From: Simmondsia chinensis
Taxonomy: Eukaryota > Streptophyta > Magnoliopsida > Caryophyllales > Simmondsiaceae
NCBI GenBank assembly: GCA_018398585.1
Contig: JAGTTD010000011.1
Location: forward strand, 22,114,926-22,178,925
Reading direction: 5' to 3'
DNA length: 64,000 nucleotides
In this document: in pieces, positions 13,151-23,290 of the stretch
Position numbering within the stretch: the stretch's first letter is position 1
Layout: every line of letters starts with the position of its first letter
The notes under the pieces: generated by a model
Seen by the model: the letters and a program-made list of their open reading frames with translations, nothing else
Told to the model about the DNA's origin: nothing
Databases searched by the model: none
Translations under genes and position numbers: made by a program

Positions 13151-13583
13151 CTCTTTTTACATTTTCCCAGCTCCTTAGTTTGGTATCTCGTTTTACATTT
13201 TCCCACCCTTAATGGCTTTGGGCTTTAGTTCGATTTAATTGGTTAATTTTCCTCAGTTTTGTATCTCGTTTTACCTTCTCCCGGCCTTAACAGGTGGGGC
13301 TTTAGTTAGTTTTATTTGGTTAATCTTCCTTAGTTTGGTATCTTGTTTTACATTTTCCCAGCCTTAACGGCTTGGGGCTTTAGTTAGTTTTATTTGGTTA
13401 ATTTTACTTAGTTTTGTATCTCATCCTACCTTCTCCCTGCCCTAACGGCTGGAGGCTTTATTAAGTTTTAATTGGTTAATTTTCCTTAGTTGGGTATCTC
13501 ATTTTACATTATCCCAGCCTTAACGGCCGGGGGCTTTGGTTAGTTTTAATCGGTTAATTTTCCTTAGTTTGGTATCTCGTTTT

Positions 13584-14428
13584 CATCTTCTGCTCTGCGA
13601 CTCTCTCTCTTCTTGGCTGTTCAAAAAAATTCAGTGAACCGACACGAACCGACGCCGGCACCACCACCGCCGACCTCTATCCCTCGCCGTCGTCCACCAT
13701 GAAACACCATCGGAGCATCGAGTCCTTGCAGTCGGTGTTGAACGCCACCGACGATGCTCACCGGTCCTCTTCTACCGAGAACCACCGCCGGATTTCTACA
13801 CCGGCACCGTCGTCTTCGTCTTCACTGTCAACCTCGCAATCACCACCGCATCACCGTCGGACTGGCCGGCCACCTCGAGCCGCGCAACTCCACCACGCTC
13901 AAAGCCCCACGCCGACAACCACCGTCGATCTTTTCGACTTCCAGGCCATCAACGCCGAGGTTGGATTTTTCGACGACCACCACGGGTCTCTGTCACCTAG
14001 CCCGAAAACAACCAGATCTGGGTGGTTTTAAACAGTAACCCACCAGATCTGAACCACAACATGAGCGAAGAACCACTAGATCTCCCCGAGCCACCACCAC
14101 CATGAACCTCCGCCGCTGCCTCTTTGCTTTCCCGGCCCTGAGTCACATGGTTACTGTAGATCTAGCCACAATCTACCACCCAGGTACACCGATCTAGTTT
14201 TTTCCTCTTTCGTTCAACACCACGTGCGGCTAAACAGCGCCACGCGCCTCTCATGCGCTGCCGTGCATCACCATTCGCCACCGTACACTGCTCACGCGCC
14301 ACCCACACGCCGCCGTGCACATCTCCACGCGCCACCAGCACGCCTCCTTTTTGCCGGAATAGTACCATCCAGCCACCGGTCATTTCCTCCCACTCAAACA
14401 GCTATTTCTCCAACTTAGGTTCCACCTA
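13584..14428 (-). other. GC-rich 5' leader of element M
   Basis: This lies between the PBS and the array in minus sense. It is far more GC-rich than anything nearby, with many CCACC, CCGCC and CGCCA words on the plus strand. Overlapping ORFs exist on both strands (for example 110 codons at 13699-14031 plus, and 73 codons at 14162-14383 minus). They are low in complexity and mutually overlapping, as expected from GC-rich DNA that is poor in stop codons. It could be a long untranslated leader or a captured host-gene fragment; the sequence alone does not decide. On the minus strand an ATG occurs at the last base before the array (13587-13585) but opens only about ten codons. Confidence 0.55.
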
Positions 14429-14442
14429 GGGCTCTCATACCA
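14429..14442 (-). promoter_or_regulatory. Primer-binding site of element M
   Basis: The minus strand reads TGGTATGAGAGCCC two bases after the end of the 5' LTR. This differs at one position from the usual copia initiator-Met tRNA site TGGTATCAGAGC. Confidence 0.75.
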
Positions 14443-14444
14443 GT

Positions 14445-14862
14445 TGTTAGGACCTTTCAGAACAACTAATATCTTCTCTGATATCAGTTGTTAGGACCGC
14501 CCAGAATCACCGAACCATAAACCGAAATAGCAATGCGGAATAAAGGGAATGGGGAAAAATTGAGACACCGGAATTTTACGTGGTTCAGCCGAAGCCTACA
14601 TCCACAGAGAGGAAGCAACATAATTTCACTATGAAAAATCAGAGGTATTACAGCAGAGTTTCTCACTCACACTCTACCTCCCACTGGACTACATCTTTAG
14701 TCTCTTGCTTTCAGCCCCAGACCTAAACCATACACTAGAGGTCCCTATTTATAGGCCTCTATATTCATAACTCCCGGCAGCCCAAGAGTCACTATCATTA
14801 GGCTCCAATAAATCTAGTCATGAATTAACGGTTTAGAATATCATCGGTCTCCAAACTTAACA
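14445..14862 (-). repeat. 5' LTR of element M
   Basis: 418 bp with the same termini as the left copy. It has the TATA-like TATAAATAGG at the complement of 14744-14753. It contains an extra 36 bp (14479-14514) that resembles a second LTR-end plus PBS junction. Confidence 0.85.
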
Positions 14863-14867
14863 CATTC
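14863..14867. repeat. Target-site duplication CATTC, right of element M
   Basis: Exact copy of 1573-1577 directly after the CA end of the right LTR. Confidence 0.85.
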
Positions 14868-16028
14868 TCCCTCCATTTTCTCTCAAACTCCATTCTTACG
14901 TATAGCAATTGTTGAGTTTTGGCCCAGGATTCAACTTAGGTCATACCACAACACCTTCGGTGAAATAAAGACCTCACTTGGTCACCCACATGCTTAAAAT
15001 GGACAAGTTGGCCACCTAAGTTAAAATTTAAAAGTTTTTATCATTGAACTCCTAATAAAAATCTCAAATGATCATCCAAGCGATATAAAATGGATAAGTT
15101 GGCCAATCGGGTGAAAAGTTAGAGAATTTTATTGCCAAGCTCTAATCAAAATCCAACCTTGTTACTTCAATAATTTAATTGATAGAATTTAAAGAACTTA
15201 TTACTTAAGTACCTAAGATTTAAGCATACATCACTGAGCTAACTTAACATTTCAATGTATACAATGGGATATATTGAGGTTTGAAAATGTTAAGCTAGTT
15301 ATCCTGCACCTAATTTTGGTGAAAGTTTATCAAAATTCAACCAAGTTTTAACAGAAGATGTTGATGTGTTACGTGATTACAATATACATATGAGTCATGC
15401 TAGTTTTTCAAATGAAAATGCAATAAATTGCAACAGAACTTCATCAAATTTTGATGGAAGCTACTTATATATTGCCAAAATTATGTATCATGTCAGCATT
15501 TTTGCAAAAAAAAAAAAAAAAAAAAAACCATAATACTTAGATGTATTGTACTTTTATATTATCAAAATCATGTTGTACGTTAGAAAGCTAGACTCTGCTT
15601 ATGTGGAAGCCCTTGAGGCACTGGGTCTGTTGTTTGTTATGTTGTATGTTAGAAAAAATCCACTAAATTTCCGTAAGGGGTGACTGCTTGATAAAAATTT
15701 AACAATTTTAAGTACATGAGTGATAAAATTGTTAAACCTCATGGTTCTTCGTTGTTTATATTAAAATGTCAAGAAACTTAAGTGAAAAATGCTCAAACCT
15801 TAATGTAATTAAGCCATAAGTTCCCTAAGATTTATATTACCCACCGAAGAAAAGTAACAAATTTCAGTTATATTTTTCTTACTTAAACCATTTTATCAAG
15901 TAATTTGTGTACCCTTTGAACTTCACGTCAAATTCAAAACATTTTTACTCATTGTAATCTATGGTAAAATTTGATAAAAAAAAAAAAAATATGTGGTGAA
16001 AAGCCATAGAACATCACTATTGAAGCTA
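14868..16028. other. AT-rich intergenic DNA
   Basis: No supported gene. It contains two degenerate tandem copies of a roughly 90-100 bp unit between about 14975 and 15165 (shared phrases AAAATGGACAAGTTGGCCA and AAAATGGATAAGTTGGCCA) and a 22-base poly-A run at 15506-15527. Confidence 0.6.
15506..15527. repeat. Poly-A tract, 22 bp
   Basis: Uninterrupted A run in AT-rich DNA. No gene body or target-site duplication is visible beside it, so it cannot be assigned to a retroposed sequence. Confidence 0.8.
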
Positions 16029-17154
16029 TTAGAGATTTTTTTTTTGATAATTAGCGACAAAATAGCAATACATTACAAGCATATCATACAAACAAGACCT
16101 GGATCGACTTGTATGAATGTGGGGATCAAAAGGAAATAAATATACAACATCCTAGTCCAAAAAAAAGGATTACAAAATACTTATAGCCGGAACCAATGGC
16201 CACTAGATAACTATATCACCATTGGAGAGAAAACATAAAGTGTCATTATGAAGAGTGGACAATGAGACTAGAGCGCCAAAGTTGAGGATGAAATTGGTCA
16301 GAAATCAGGTCAATCATAACCTTAGTCAATCTACTCAACCACAATAGATATATCACCATCAAATCTCATCCAAAGCTTCTTCCCAAACTTCTAGGCACAA
16401 ACCACAGCAAGAAGATTATTAGCATCTATAACCTTTTTACCCCTCTTCCCCAAATTCCTCTTTCTGCGATTACTTGAAAGCTCAACTAACCTCTCCCCAG
16501 TACTCTTGTGTGACATATCCTTTAGAAGTTCTTGCAGGTCTCACTTAGCTTGCTCTTTTTTCTAGCGCTTTATTGCTCTACAACTCTTTAGGAGGAAACA
16601 AAGTTAGAAGCTTGTTAACCAATCACCACCTTTCTTCTTCCCCCCCTCGCCTTACTAGATTCCTCCATAAGTGGCACCAGGGTAACTCTCAAAGATCTGT
16701 CATCATCGTGGGGGGGTGGGCGCTCAAAACCCTCCGGATATTCAGGCCCTGAAGCCATTGATTTAATGTCACTTACAATGTTTGGAGCTTGATTTCCTTA
16801 AGGACACGTATTTCCTGAGGTTTAACTAATCTGGCCATATCATGCTCTATCCATGGCAAGAGAAGAGGAGGGTGATGGTCGACTCGAGCTTCTTGGATGG
16901 GAGCTACTGATTGTTGAACAACTAATTGGGTGAGGGAAGGTATAAGGGTCGAGTGCGGGTGTCGGAAACTTCAGGAACACCTACCAATAAAGTGACCGTC
17001 AACATGGTGTGCAATCTGACCCACACTTCACTCATCAGGCTCACTCCAACAGTACTCAACCTAAAATGGGGCAGTGAAAATCTATCATGCAAAGGACGAA
17101 CAACTAAAAGAAGTGGTCCTAGAGTGATGCAAGCTCTAACACCTTGTGCATGTC
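16029..17154 (-). pseudogene. LINE-like ORF1 fragment L, 3' half with poly-A end
   Basis: On the minus strand a reading frame (about 16540 down to the stop at 16391-16393) encodes a basic C-terminus with RRKRNLGKRGKKV. About 350 bp of 3' untranslated sequence follows, ending in a short A run (poly-T at 16029-16036 on plus). A terminal A tract suggests retroposition. The other half lies at 36608-37090, beyond inserted element D. The part near 16600-17150 is frameshifted. I infer a LINE ORF1 or related gene from the 5' half; no reverse-transcriptase ORF is visible. A processed pseudogene is the alternative. Confidence 0.35.
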
Positions 17155-17159
17155 AGGGA
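17155..17159. repeat. Target-site duplication AGGGA, left of element D
   Basis: AGGGA before the TGTTAGAATT start of D corresponds to GGGGA after its end at 36603-36607, with one mismatch. Its position inside fragment L agrees with the reading frame resuming on the other side. Confidence 0.6.
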
Positions 17160-18527
17160 TGTTAGAATTGGTGTCCTAAAAACCCAATTAATTAGTTTTA
17201 TTAAATAAACCAAACTGTTTTATTTATTTATTATTTGATCATGTGTTATGAGTCATACATACGTGTAATTGTTTTCTAAAACGTTCCAAGAGATGGAGGT
17301 AGTCTAAGATGACATGTCAGGTTTGGTTTAAGTGGTCAATGAGATTGAACCACAGATAGATTGAGCTAGTGATATGTTATCAAAGTATATGTTCATAGTT
17401 GATGATGAGTTTTGATAACTTGTCTGATAAGATTATGATATGATACTTTAGATGGCTTGTCTTGGTCATGTGGATAGGGATTCAAAAGCTTTATATTGGT
17501 GTTGTCTATATGATTAGAACACTAAGCATGAGCACATGAATTAGTTTTTTTTACTACTATCCAAAATAATTAATTCCGTAATATGATAACTTTAAATCGA
17601 GGAAAGAGTCTTAACTCGTGCATGGATTGTTCATTGCTTTAATGTGCCAAAAGGATTAGTTGAAGTGCGTTGGCTTAAATCTTACGTGCATTGGGAAACG
17701 GCATGAAGTATAGCGGGACCAGTTGTTTTACATGTAATCTATAGTCTTAACAAGATAAAGATGTCTCCTTAGTTAATTCACAAGCATACAAACAGATTCT
17801 AGAATCTTTGGCCAAAATATTCCATATGTTTGACGTCGGAATTAATGTGAAAATTGTTTCTGTATTATTGAATTGTTCGAGAAGGGTAAGTTGGGAACTA
17901 CGATCAGAGATATGAGAAAAGTAATGATAGTAATTAAAGTTGCTTTTGCTCATGGATATCTAATAGAGGAGTTAATTGTTGTAATAAAAGTTATTTGAAA
18001 AATTCTTGAGAGAACATATTTAATTCTAAAGTGTAGTAAAACTTATTTAGTGGAATTAAGTTTTACTAAATGCTAATCAATTTTTTAATAAGATGATAAT
18101 AAGATTTGATCCATTTGGAGCAAGAGTTAGATTATAGCTAAAGTCCCTCCACAAGCCTCAACTTGAGCATCGTTTGAAAATATTTAAAAAATGAATTCAT
18201 GGGATTAATTATTTATTAATGAGGTAAATTAATTTTTATGCTAAACAAATATTCATGAGATGAATATTTAATACAATAAATTACATCATGTTTTAAACCA
18301 AAAAAGAGGAAGGTTAAAAACTGCAAAGCCCTGCGCATGCATTACAGTCATGTGAAAGGGTTGGCGTGTGCCCCAAAAATAAAAAAAAGGAGTAAAATGC
18401 ATCGGTGACATTAGGTAACAGTTTAACAAGGACACGGAGCCTTGTTGGCACGCGCAGGGTAATTTTTTGTTTTATAAATGCAGTGCTTTACTGGGAGAAT
18501 TATTGATTAAGTTTTGGCACGGGGCTT
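17160..18527 (+). repeat. 5' LTR of element D, first part
   Basis: Begins with the TG terminus and is interrupted at 18528 by the TG end of element A1. The continuing sequence is at 33474-33948. The segment 18150-18527 aligns by eye with 35727-36130 in the 3' LTR, including shared GGAGTAAAATGC and GGAGCCTTGTTGGCA phrases. Confidence 0.75.
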
Positions 18528-18892
18528 TGATGCGTCTCATATTTACACATCTTTTTATTACTATATTAGCTATTTTGCTCATGTATAACTATTGTTATAT
18601 CCTCACTTTGGCAATTTTAATATTTTATAGGTTTGAAGATTAAAGTTTCGTAAATTGTCAAATTTTGGAGCCAACGAGACAAAATTGGATGCGTAGGCAA
18701 TTAAATCAAGTCAATTGGGGATTGGGACGAGATTGTATGAGTCAAACTGGACCCGCACCCGCACTTACAGCGTCCAACCTGATTCTGCTCACCACTGCCT
18801 AGCCCAACACACCTCCACAAACCTATGCATCACCACCTGCAGCAGTACAACAACCTCAGCCCACCTATGACTCCTACTCCAGCCCAAACCTG
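18528..18892 (+). repeat. Truncated 5' LTR of A1 fused to gag
   Basis: The first 365 bp match the start of the A1 3' LTR at 22690. At about 18893 the sequence jumps into gag, matching A2 from 59036. The missing part includes over 1.1 kb of LTR, the PBS and the start of gag, consistent with one internal deletion. Confidence 0.75.
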
Positions 18893-20340
18893 CGGGGATA
18901 ATTAGTACCTGGACTCAAATGCAATAAAAATTTCTTAAGAAATTCTATCCTATTAGTAAGATTAATAATACTAAAAAAGCCATTAACACCTTTACCCAAC
19001 TTCCTAATGAAGAGTTTCATGAGAGTTGGGATAGGTTGAGGGAACTTTTACGATCTTGTCTACATTATGCTATCCTTAAATGGCAACTGATCCAGGATTT
19101 TTATTATAGGTGGAATGAAAGGGTCAACAAACTGTTGATGCTTTATATGGTGGTCAATTTTTTAGGAAGAATGAGAATGAGGCATATGAACTTTTTGAAC
19201 ATTTGAATGAGAATTCACAACAAAACGTTGCACATGCACATTTGAATGCTGCTAGGTTAAATAAAGGAGTACATGAAATTGAACACACCTGCATCTTGGA
19301 CAACAAAGTAGATTCTCTTGCATCTTCTGTGAAGCAACTTACTTCCTTATTTAGGATGACACTGACTTCCTCCACTTTGCCTAATGTGTCGAATGTTTCA
19401 AACATGCATGGTGCTTGTTCTACATGTTCTAGTGTTTCTCATTTGACACTTGATTGCCCCTCTGCTTCACCTTTTGTTAAGTGGTCGCATGAGCAGGTTA
19501 ATGTAGCCTAGTGATATCCAAGGAACGATCCATACTCAAATACATACAATCCAGGCTGGAGAAACCATCCAAACATCTCCTGGAGGCAAGGAGGAGAAGG
19601 ATAGTTCATGCAGCAACCGAATCCATGACCTCAACAATGTGGTATGCAGGACCTCTTGATTTTCAAATATAAGGGTATGCTTCTAGCTACTCTCAACCTT
19701 CTAATTGGAGCTCTAGTTCAAATTTTAAAGAGAAGGTCTTAAGTGCACTGAAGGGTTTAGAAGCTACTTCCCAACTCCTCCATTCCCACCCACAATCAAT
19801 CTCAATGCTAGAAAGCCAAATAGGTCAACTAGCTAACGCTTCTAGTCGGAAAGATAAGGGAAGACTACCTAACCAAGTCGTAGAGAACCCTAGGAATAAT
19901 GTGAGGCAAGAAAACTAGCCTCCCTATCAAGAGTAGGCAAAGACCATTATAGTATTGAGAAGTGGGAAAGAAGTTGATAATGAGGTGAGTGCTAAGAGTG
20001 AAGTATCGATGAGTGGTGATAAAGAAGAGAAGAGCAAGGTGAGAGAAAAGGAGACCGGTGAGGTCACGCACCCTTCTTCCATTCCTAAGGCCTCCGATGT
20101 TTCTTCCTCGTATGAACCTAGAGTGCCGTTCTCCCAAGCTTTAGTTGCACCACATCCAAATGGGAAGGGAAAGAAGTGGGAAGATATTTTGGAGAATTTT
20201 AGCCAAGTAAAGATTAACATTCCCCTTCTTGAAGCGATTAAACAGATCCCGACCTATGCAAAGTTTATTAAGGACCAACTAAACCAAAAGAGGTGACCTA
20301 GAGCACATCTTCCTAAGAAAGTGTTTTTAGCCGAGTAGAT
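18893..20340 (+). pseudogene. gag remnant of A1
   Basis: Homologous along its length to the A2 gag at 59036-60480. The retrotransposon gag core (around a FHESWDR-like phrase, with later FYYR) is frameshifted. Open fragments remain at 19203-19511 (102 codons) and 19955-20296 (about 113 codons). The latter has the polar Lys/Glu-rich C-terminal gag segment followed by the PHPNGK and KWEDI motifs shared with A2. Several in-frame stops (for example at 19509 and 20294) make it non-functional. Confidence 0.7.
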
Positions 20341-20960
20341 GAGCTCCATTTGAAGTGACACTCCGATTAAGTATAAAGACCCCGGTGTCCCCACTATCTT
20401 GTTCACTTGGAGACTACCCGTTCGATAAGGCTTTATTGGACTTAGGAGCGAGTGTGAACATTATTCCTTACTTGATTTAAGAGAAGTAAGGCCTAGGAGA
20501 GTTGCAACCTACCACGATGACCATGAAGTTAGCAGATAGATCAACTACAGTGGCCCATGGTGAGCTTACTAACATGCTTGTGAAGGTAGACAAAGCCCTG
20601 TTTCTTGTTGATTTTCTTGTGCTTGATATTAAACCTTCTAGCCATTTGAAAAACCACGCCTCTTTCATTCTAGGTCAACCTTTCTTAGCGACAGCTAATG
20701 CAACCATTAATTGTAGATCCGGGGTAATGAATGTTAGTTTTACAAACATGACTATTAGGTTGAACATCTTTAAGGCTTCATCGTCACCCACTAGTAAGGA
20801 TGAGTCGGAGTGTTTTTTTGTGGATGTCGTTGATGATTTGGTTGATCAAACACTCCCTCTATCCTAGTTAGTGGCCACCTTGATGAGAATGCTGAACCTT
20901 ATAGAGAGATGCAATGAAGGTTGACACCTAACATGAAAGAAGTTTTTGGTTAGGAGAAGA
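20341..20960 (+). pseudogene. Retropepsin-like protease remnant of A1
   Basis: The aspartic-protease motif LDLGASVNIIPY is encoded near 20440-20475. A stop follows shortly, and the rest reads open from 20502 to 20867 (FLVLDIKPSS, GQPFLATANATIN, MTIRLNIF). DLGA instead of DTGA/DSGA is usual in Athila-clade elements. Homologous to 60571-61010 of A2. Confidence 0.7.
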
Positions 20961-21330
20961 ATCACTTTATGGTTCAAGAAGGAATTGTATTAGGTTGTAG
21001 GTTTTCTAAGGAGGGTTTTGAGGTTGATAAGGATAAGGTAGATTTGACTGCTAACTCAGCTCTCCCTTAAATGTGAGGCAAGTTAGAGCCTTCCTAGATC
21101 ATGCAAGTTTCTATAAAGGATTCATTAAGGATTGTGGGAAGTTAGCCAGACCATTGACTAGTTTGCTAGCTAAGATCATATCATTTGAGTGTGATGAGTC
21201 TTGCTTGGAAGCTTTTCAAAATCTTTAGTCTATGCTTATTTCCACCCTCATTATGCAGCCACCCGATTACTCTTTCCCTCATGAAATCATGTGCAATACT
21301 TCTGATTTTCTTTAGGTGTTGTCTTAGGTG
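20961..21330 (+). pseudogene. Truncated RT connection / RNase H start of A1
   Basis: Encodes the segment normally after the RT palm (VRAFLDHASFYKGFIKD, then thumb and connection) and the very start of RNase H, then jumps to sequence normally found after pol. The RT palm with its YxDD motif, most of RNase H and all of integrase are absent. The same two joins occur in A2. Confidence 0.65.
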
Positions 21331-22689
21331 AGCTCAATGTAGTACTTTCTTTGGTTGATGTTATTACTTGATCTTCGCTGGACCCATTGCACCTGACTAA
21401 AGGTGTAAAACTTAGTGCTACAAGGAGGTAGCCTAGGTTGCTATTTCTTGTTTTCAGTTTAGTTTTTGAACTATTTAGTTGCTTGGAGGCTTATTTTTCT
21501 CTTTTTAGGTTCTTGTCCCATGCCGGACGAGTCATACTTACTTGTTCACGCCCTTGATCGATCATTTCCTTGTCAGGTTGTATTGCTCCATCTCACCTCT
21601 TTCTTGTGCTTTAATGCTTCATGTTGTTGTATTGAGGACAATGCATCATTTAGGTGTGGGGATGAGACTCATTTGCTTGTGCTCTTTTTTGGTTAAATTT
21701 TTAACATTTTTTGTGTATTTTGAGCATGCATTATAACCTTTTAGCCAAGTTTTTTACTTGATTGATGCGTATGTTAGGATGACGGTAGTATTAATTATCT
21801 ATATCCTTCTCTCTATTCCATGACATTAAATTATTCTTCTTCATACTTGTTAGTGAGTATTGTGGATCGTTGTTGATATTTAATGGTTCCTTCTCACACC
21901 ACACACATATTCACTATGTACTGGACCTTTTTTTTTATGAGAAATCTGAAAATTTTGAGTAACCAATTTCATATGTCTTGAGTTTTGTTTACTTGCTTAT
22001 TGGCTTATCCTAAACCTTGCCTCTTGATACTATGTAAAGTACTTGTTGATCAATGTCAATTGTAATATTGAGGTATTTGTTATTTGAAAGTCCAAAAATT
22101 GAACACAAAGAAAGAAAAAAAAGAGGAAACAAAAGAAAAAGAAAAGATAGAAAAAAAAAAGGAAAAAAAGAGTTTCCTCTAAAGAAAAAAAGAAAAAAGA
22201 AGAAAGCAAAAGAAAAGAAAGAAATTGAAAATTGATGTGAATTCATGCTTAAGTTCTTCTTTTGTGTTATATTGAGATCAAAATATTGTAAAGCGGTCAT
22301 TCATATGCCACTTAAAATTCTCAATATATGGGCATGTATTTAGATAATTTAATAGTGTGGCTATACAAAATCTTAGTATTTTTGGTTGGATTCGAGAATT
22401 TGGGGATATTCCATAGCATGAGATCCCATTCACTTCCATTTGTGTGCTTAAATTGCATGTGTAGTTTCTATTAGTTGCTATAGGGTTAATGAAATTCTAT
22501 GATGAGTTTTGAAGTTAAATCATCTGAATTTATGGAATTGGAGAATGCTCTAGATAATTGAATCTTGTCTTGAATTGTAATTTATGTGTTTTGGAAGACT
22601 TGGTGAAGGTTGGGGTAGTTGGTCACTTGAGTTTTTATGTCTATCTTATGCTTTGCTCGAGGACTAGCAAATGTTAGGTGTAGGGGTGT
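21331..22689 (+). other. 3' non-coding region of A1
   Basis: Homologous to 61525-62775 of A2. It contains a purine-rich A/G run (22095-22230) that opens a Lys-rich artefactual ORF. It ends in a PPT-like GTTAGGTGTAGGGGTG just before the 3' LTR at 22690. No env-like ORF is recognisable. Confidence 0.55.
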
Positions 22690-23290
22690 TGATGCGTCTC
22701 ATATTTACGCATCTTTTTATTGCTATTTTATCTATTTTGCACATGAACAACTATTGTTATATCCTCACTTTGGCAATTTTAATGTTTTATAGGATTGAAT
22801 ATTAAAGTTCTGCAAATTGCCAAATTTTGGTGCGAAACAAGACAAAATTTGATGCGTAGGCAATTAAATCAAGTTAATTGGAGATCGAGATAAGATAGTA
22901 TGAGTCAAACCCGACCCGTAACCGCACTTGTAGCGTCCAACCTGATCCTGCTTACCACTGCCAAGCCCAACACAACTCCACAAGCCCACGCATCACCACC
23001 CACAGCGGTACAAACACCCTGAGCCCACCTACGTCTCCTACTCTGGCCCGGACCCACAAAATCACAACCAGCCCAGAAACCGTAGCCCATCACTGCGCTT
23101 ACAAGCTCGAAGCCTAACACCAAGTCAGCCACCACAACGCTAACCTGCCACTAGCCCTCATCGGCCCACACCAAGTTCAGCTTGCCAACAGCAGCCCAAC
23201 GTGTATCCCACCACCAGTGTGACCCACCAACAGCAAGATCGATTCTCTGGAGTGGGATTTTAGCACGTTTTAGATAAGAATTATGGGGGT
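22690..23290 (+). repeat. 3' LTR of A1, part 1
   Basis: Starts TGATGCGTCTC with the terminal inverted pair GATGCGT / ACGCATC intact. Interrupted at 23291 by the short copia element S. Part 2 is 24412-25308 and part 3 is 33433-33468. Summed, the LTR is about 1.53 kb, comparable to the 1,508 bp LTR of A2. Confidence 0.75.
23286..23290. repeat. Target-site duplication GGGGT of element S, left copy
   Basis: GGGGT repeats exactly at 24407-24411 on the other side of S, and the A1 LTR alignment with A2 resumes there. Confidence 0.65.

Larger units (their letters stand above)
2281..13583. repeat. Giant tandem array, about 78-bp monomer, about 145 copies
   Basis: A continuous head-to-tail array. The period is exactly 78 between the monomers starting at 6019 and 6097. 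The consensus has a hairpin core CCCAGCCTTAACGGCTGGG, then GGCTTTAGTTAGTTTTAATT, then GGTTAATTTTCCTCAG and TTTTGTATCTCGTTTTACCT. Common variants change TTTTAATT to TTTTATTT, CTCAG to CTTAG, or GTATCTCGTTTTACC to GTATCTCATCTTACC. Some units have a partial duplication (TCTTACTTAGTTTTGTATCT) near 7875, 8130, 8854, 11684, 12562 and 12813. Apparent ORFs inside are periodic artefacts (78 = 3 x 26). There are no unique spacers. The array lies wholly inside element M. Confidence 0.95.
1578..14862 (-). mobile_element. Element M: non-autonomous copia-type LTR element carrying an 11.3 kb tandem array
   Basis: A complete 13.3 kb insertion bounded by direct LTRs (1578-1959 and 14445-14862) and a 5-bp TSD. 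Orientation is minus: the PBS complement (14429-14442) abuts the right LTR, a PPT (complement of 1960-1970) abuts the left LTR, and both LTRs have TATAAATAGG on the minus strand. The initiator-Met-type PBS and the AAGTGGGAGAT PPT are copia-like. No gag or pol is detectable. In minus-sense order the internal region is a GC-rich leader (14428-13584), the array (13583-2281) and a unique 3' segment (2280-1971). The LTRs differ by about 4% by eye plus one 36-bp indel. Such an element would need another copia's proteins to move. Whether the array expanded before or after insertion is not known. Confidence 0.85.

Noticed and set aside
2281..13583. CRISPR-like array
   Set aside because: Direct repeats are adjacent variants of one 78-bp monomer without unique spacers. 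The context is a plant genome with LTR elements.
2281..13583. Centromeric satellite
   Set aside because: The array is bounded inside a single LTR element with a TSD. Nothing here shows centromere function; it could only be a related sequence.
13699..14038. 110- and 94-codon overlapping ORFs as host genes
   Set aside because: Ser/His/Pro/Thr-rich low-complexity frames overlapping each other in GC-rich DNA, antisense to the element. No domain and no supporting signals.
905..15640. Similar phrases GAGCCCTTAAGGCACTGGGT (905-930) and GAAGCCCTTGAGGCACTGGG (15605-15630) on both sides of M as a large duplication
   Set aside because: The match is only about 25 bp, the flanks do not align, and the exact CATTC TSD already explains the boundaries of M.
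16926..17165. Plus-strand 79-codon ORF
   Set aside because: It is antisense to the LINE-like fragment and its last codons overlap the D LTR border. No domain is recognisable.
19865..20220. Minus-strand ORFs over the A1 gag (also 60058-60363 over A2)
   Set aside because: Antisense shadows of the gag C-terminal region.
22053..22235. Lys-rich 60-codon ORF
   Set aside because: Comes from an A/G-rich run in the 3' region of A1. The homologous run in A2 does not keep the frame.
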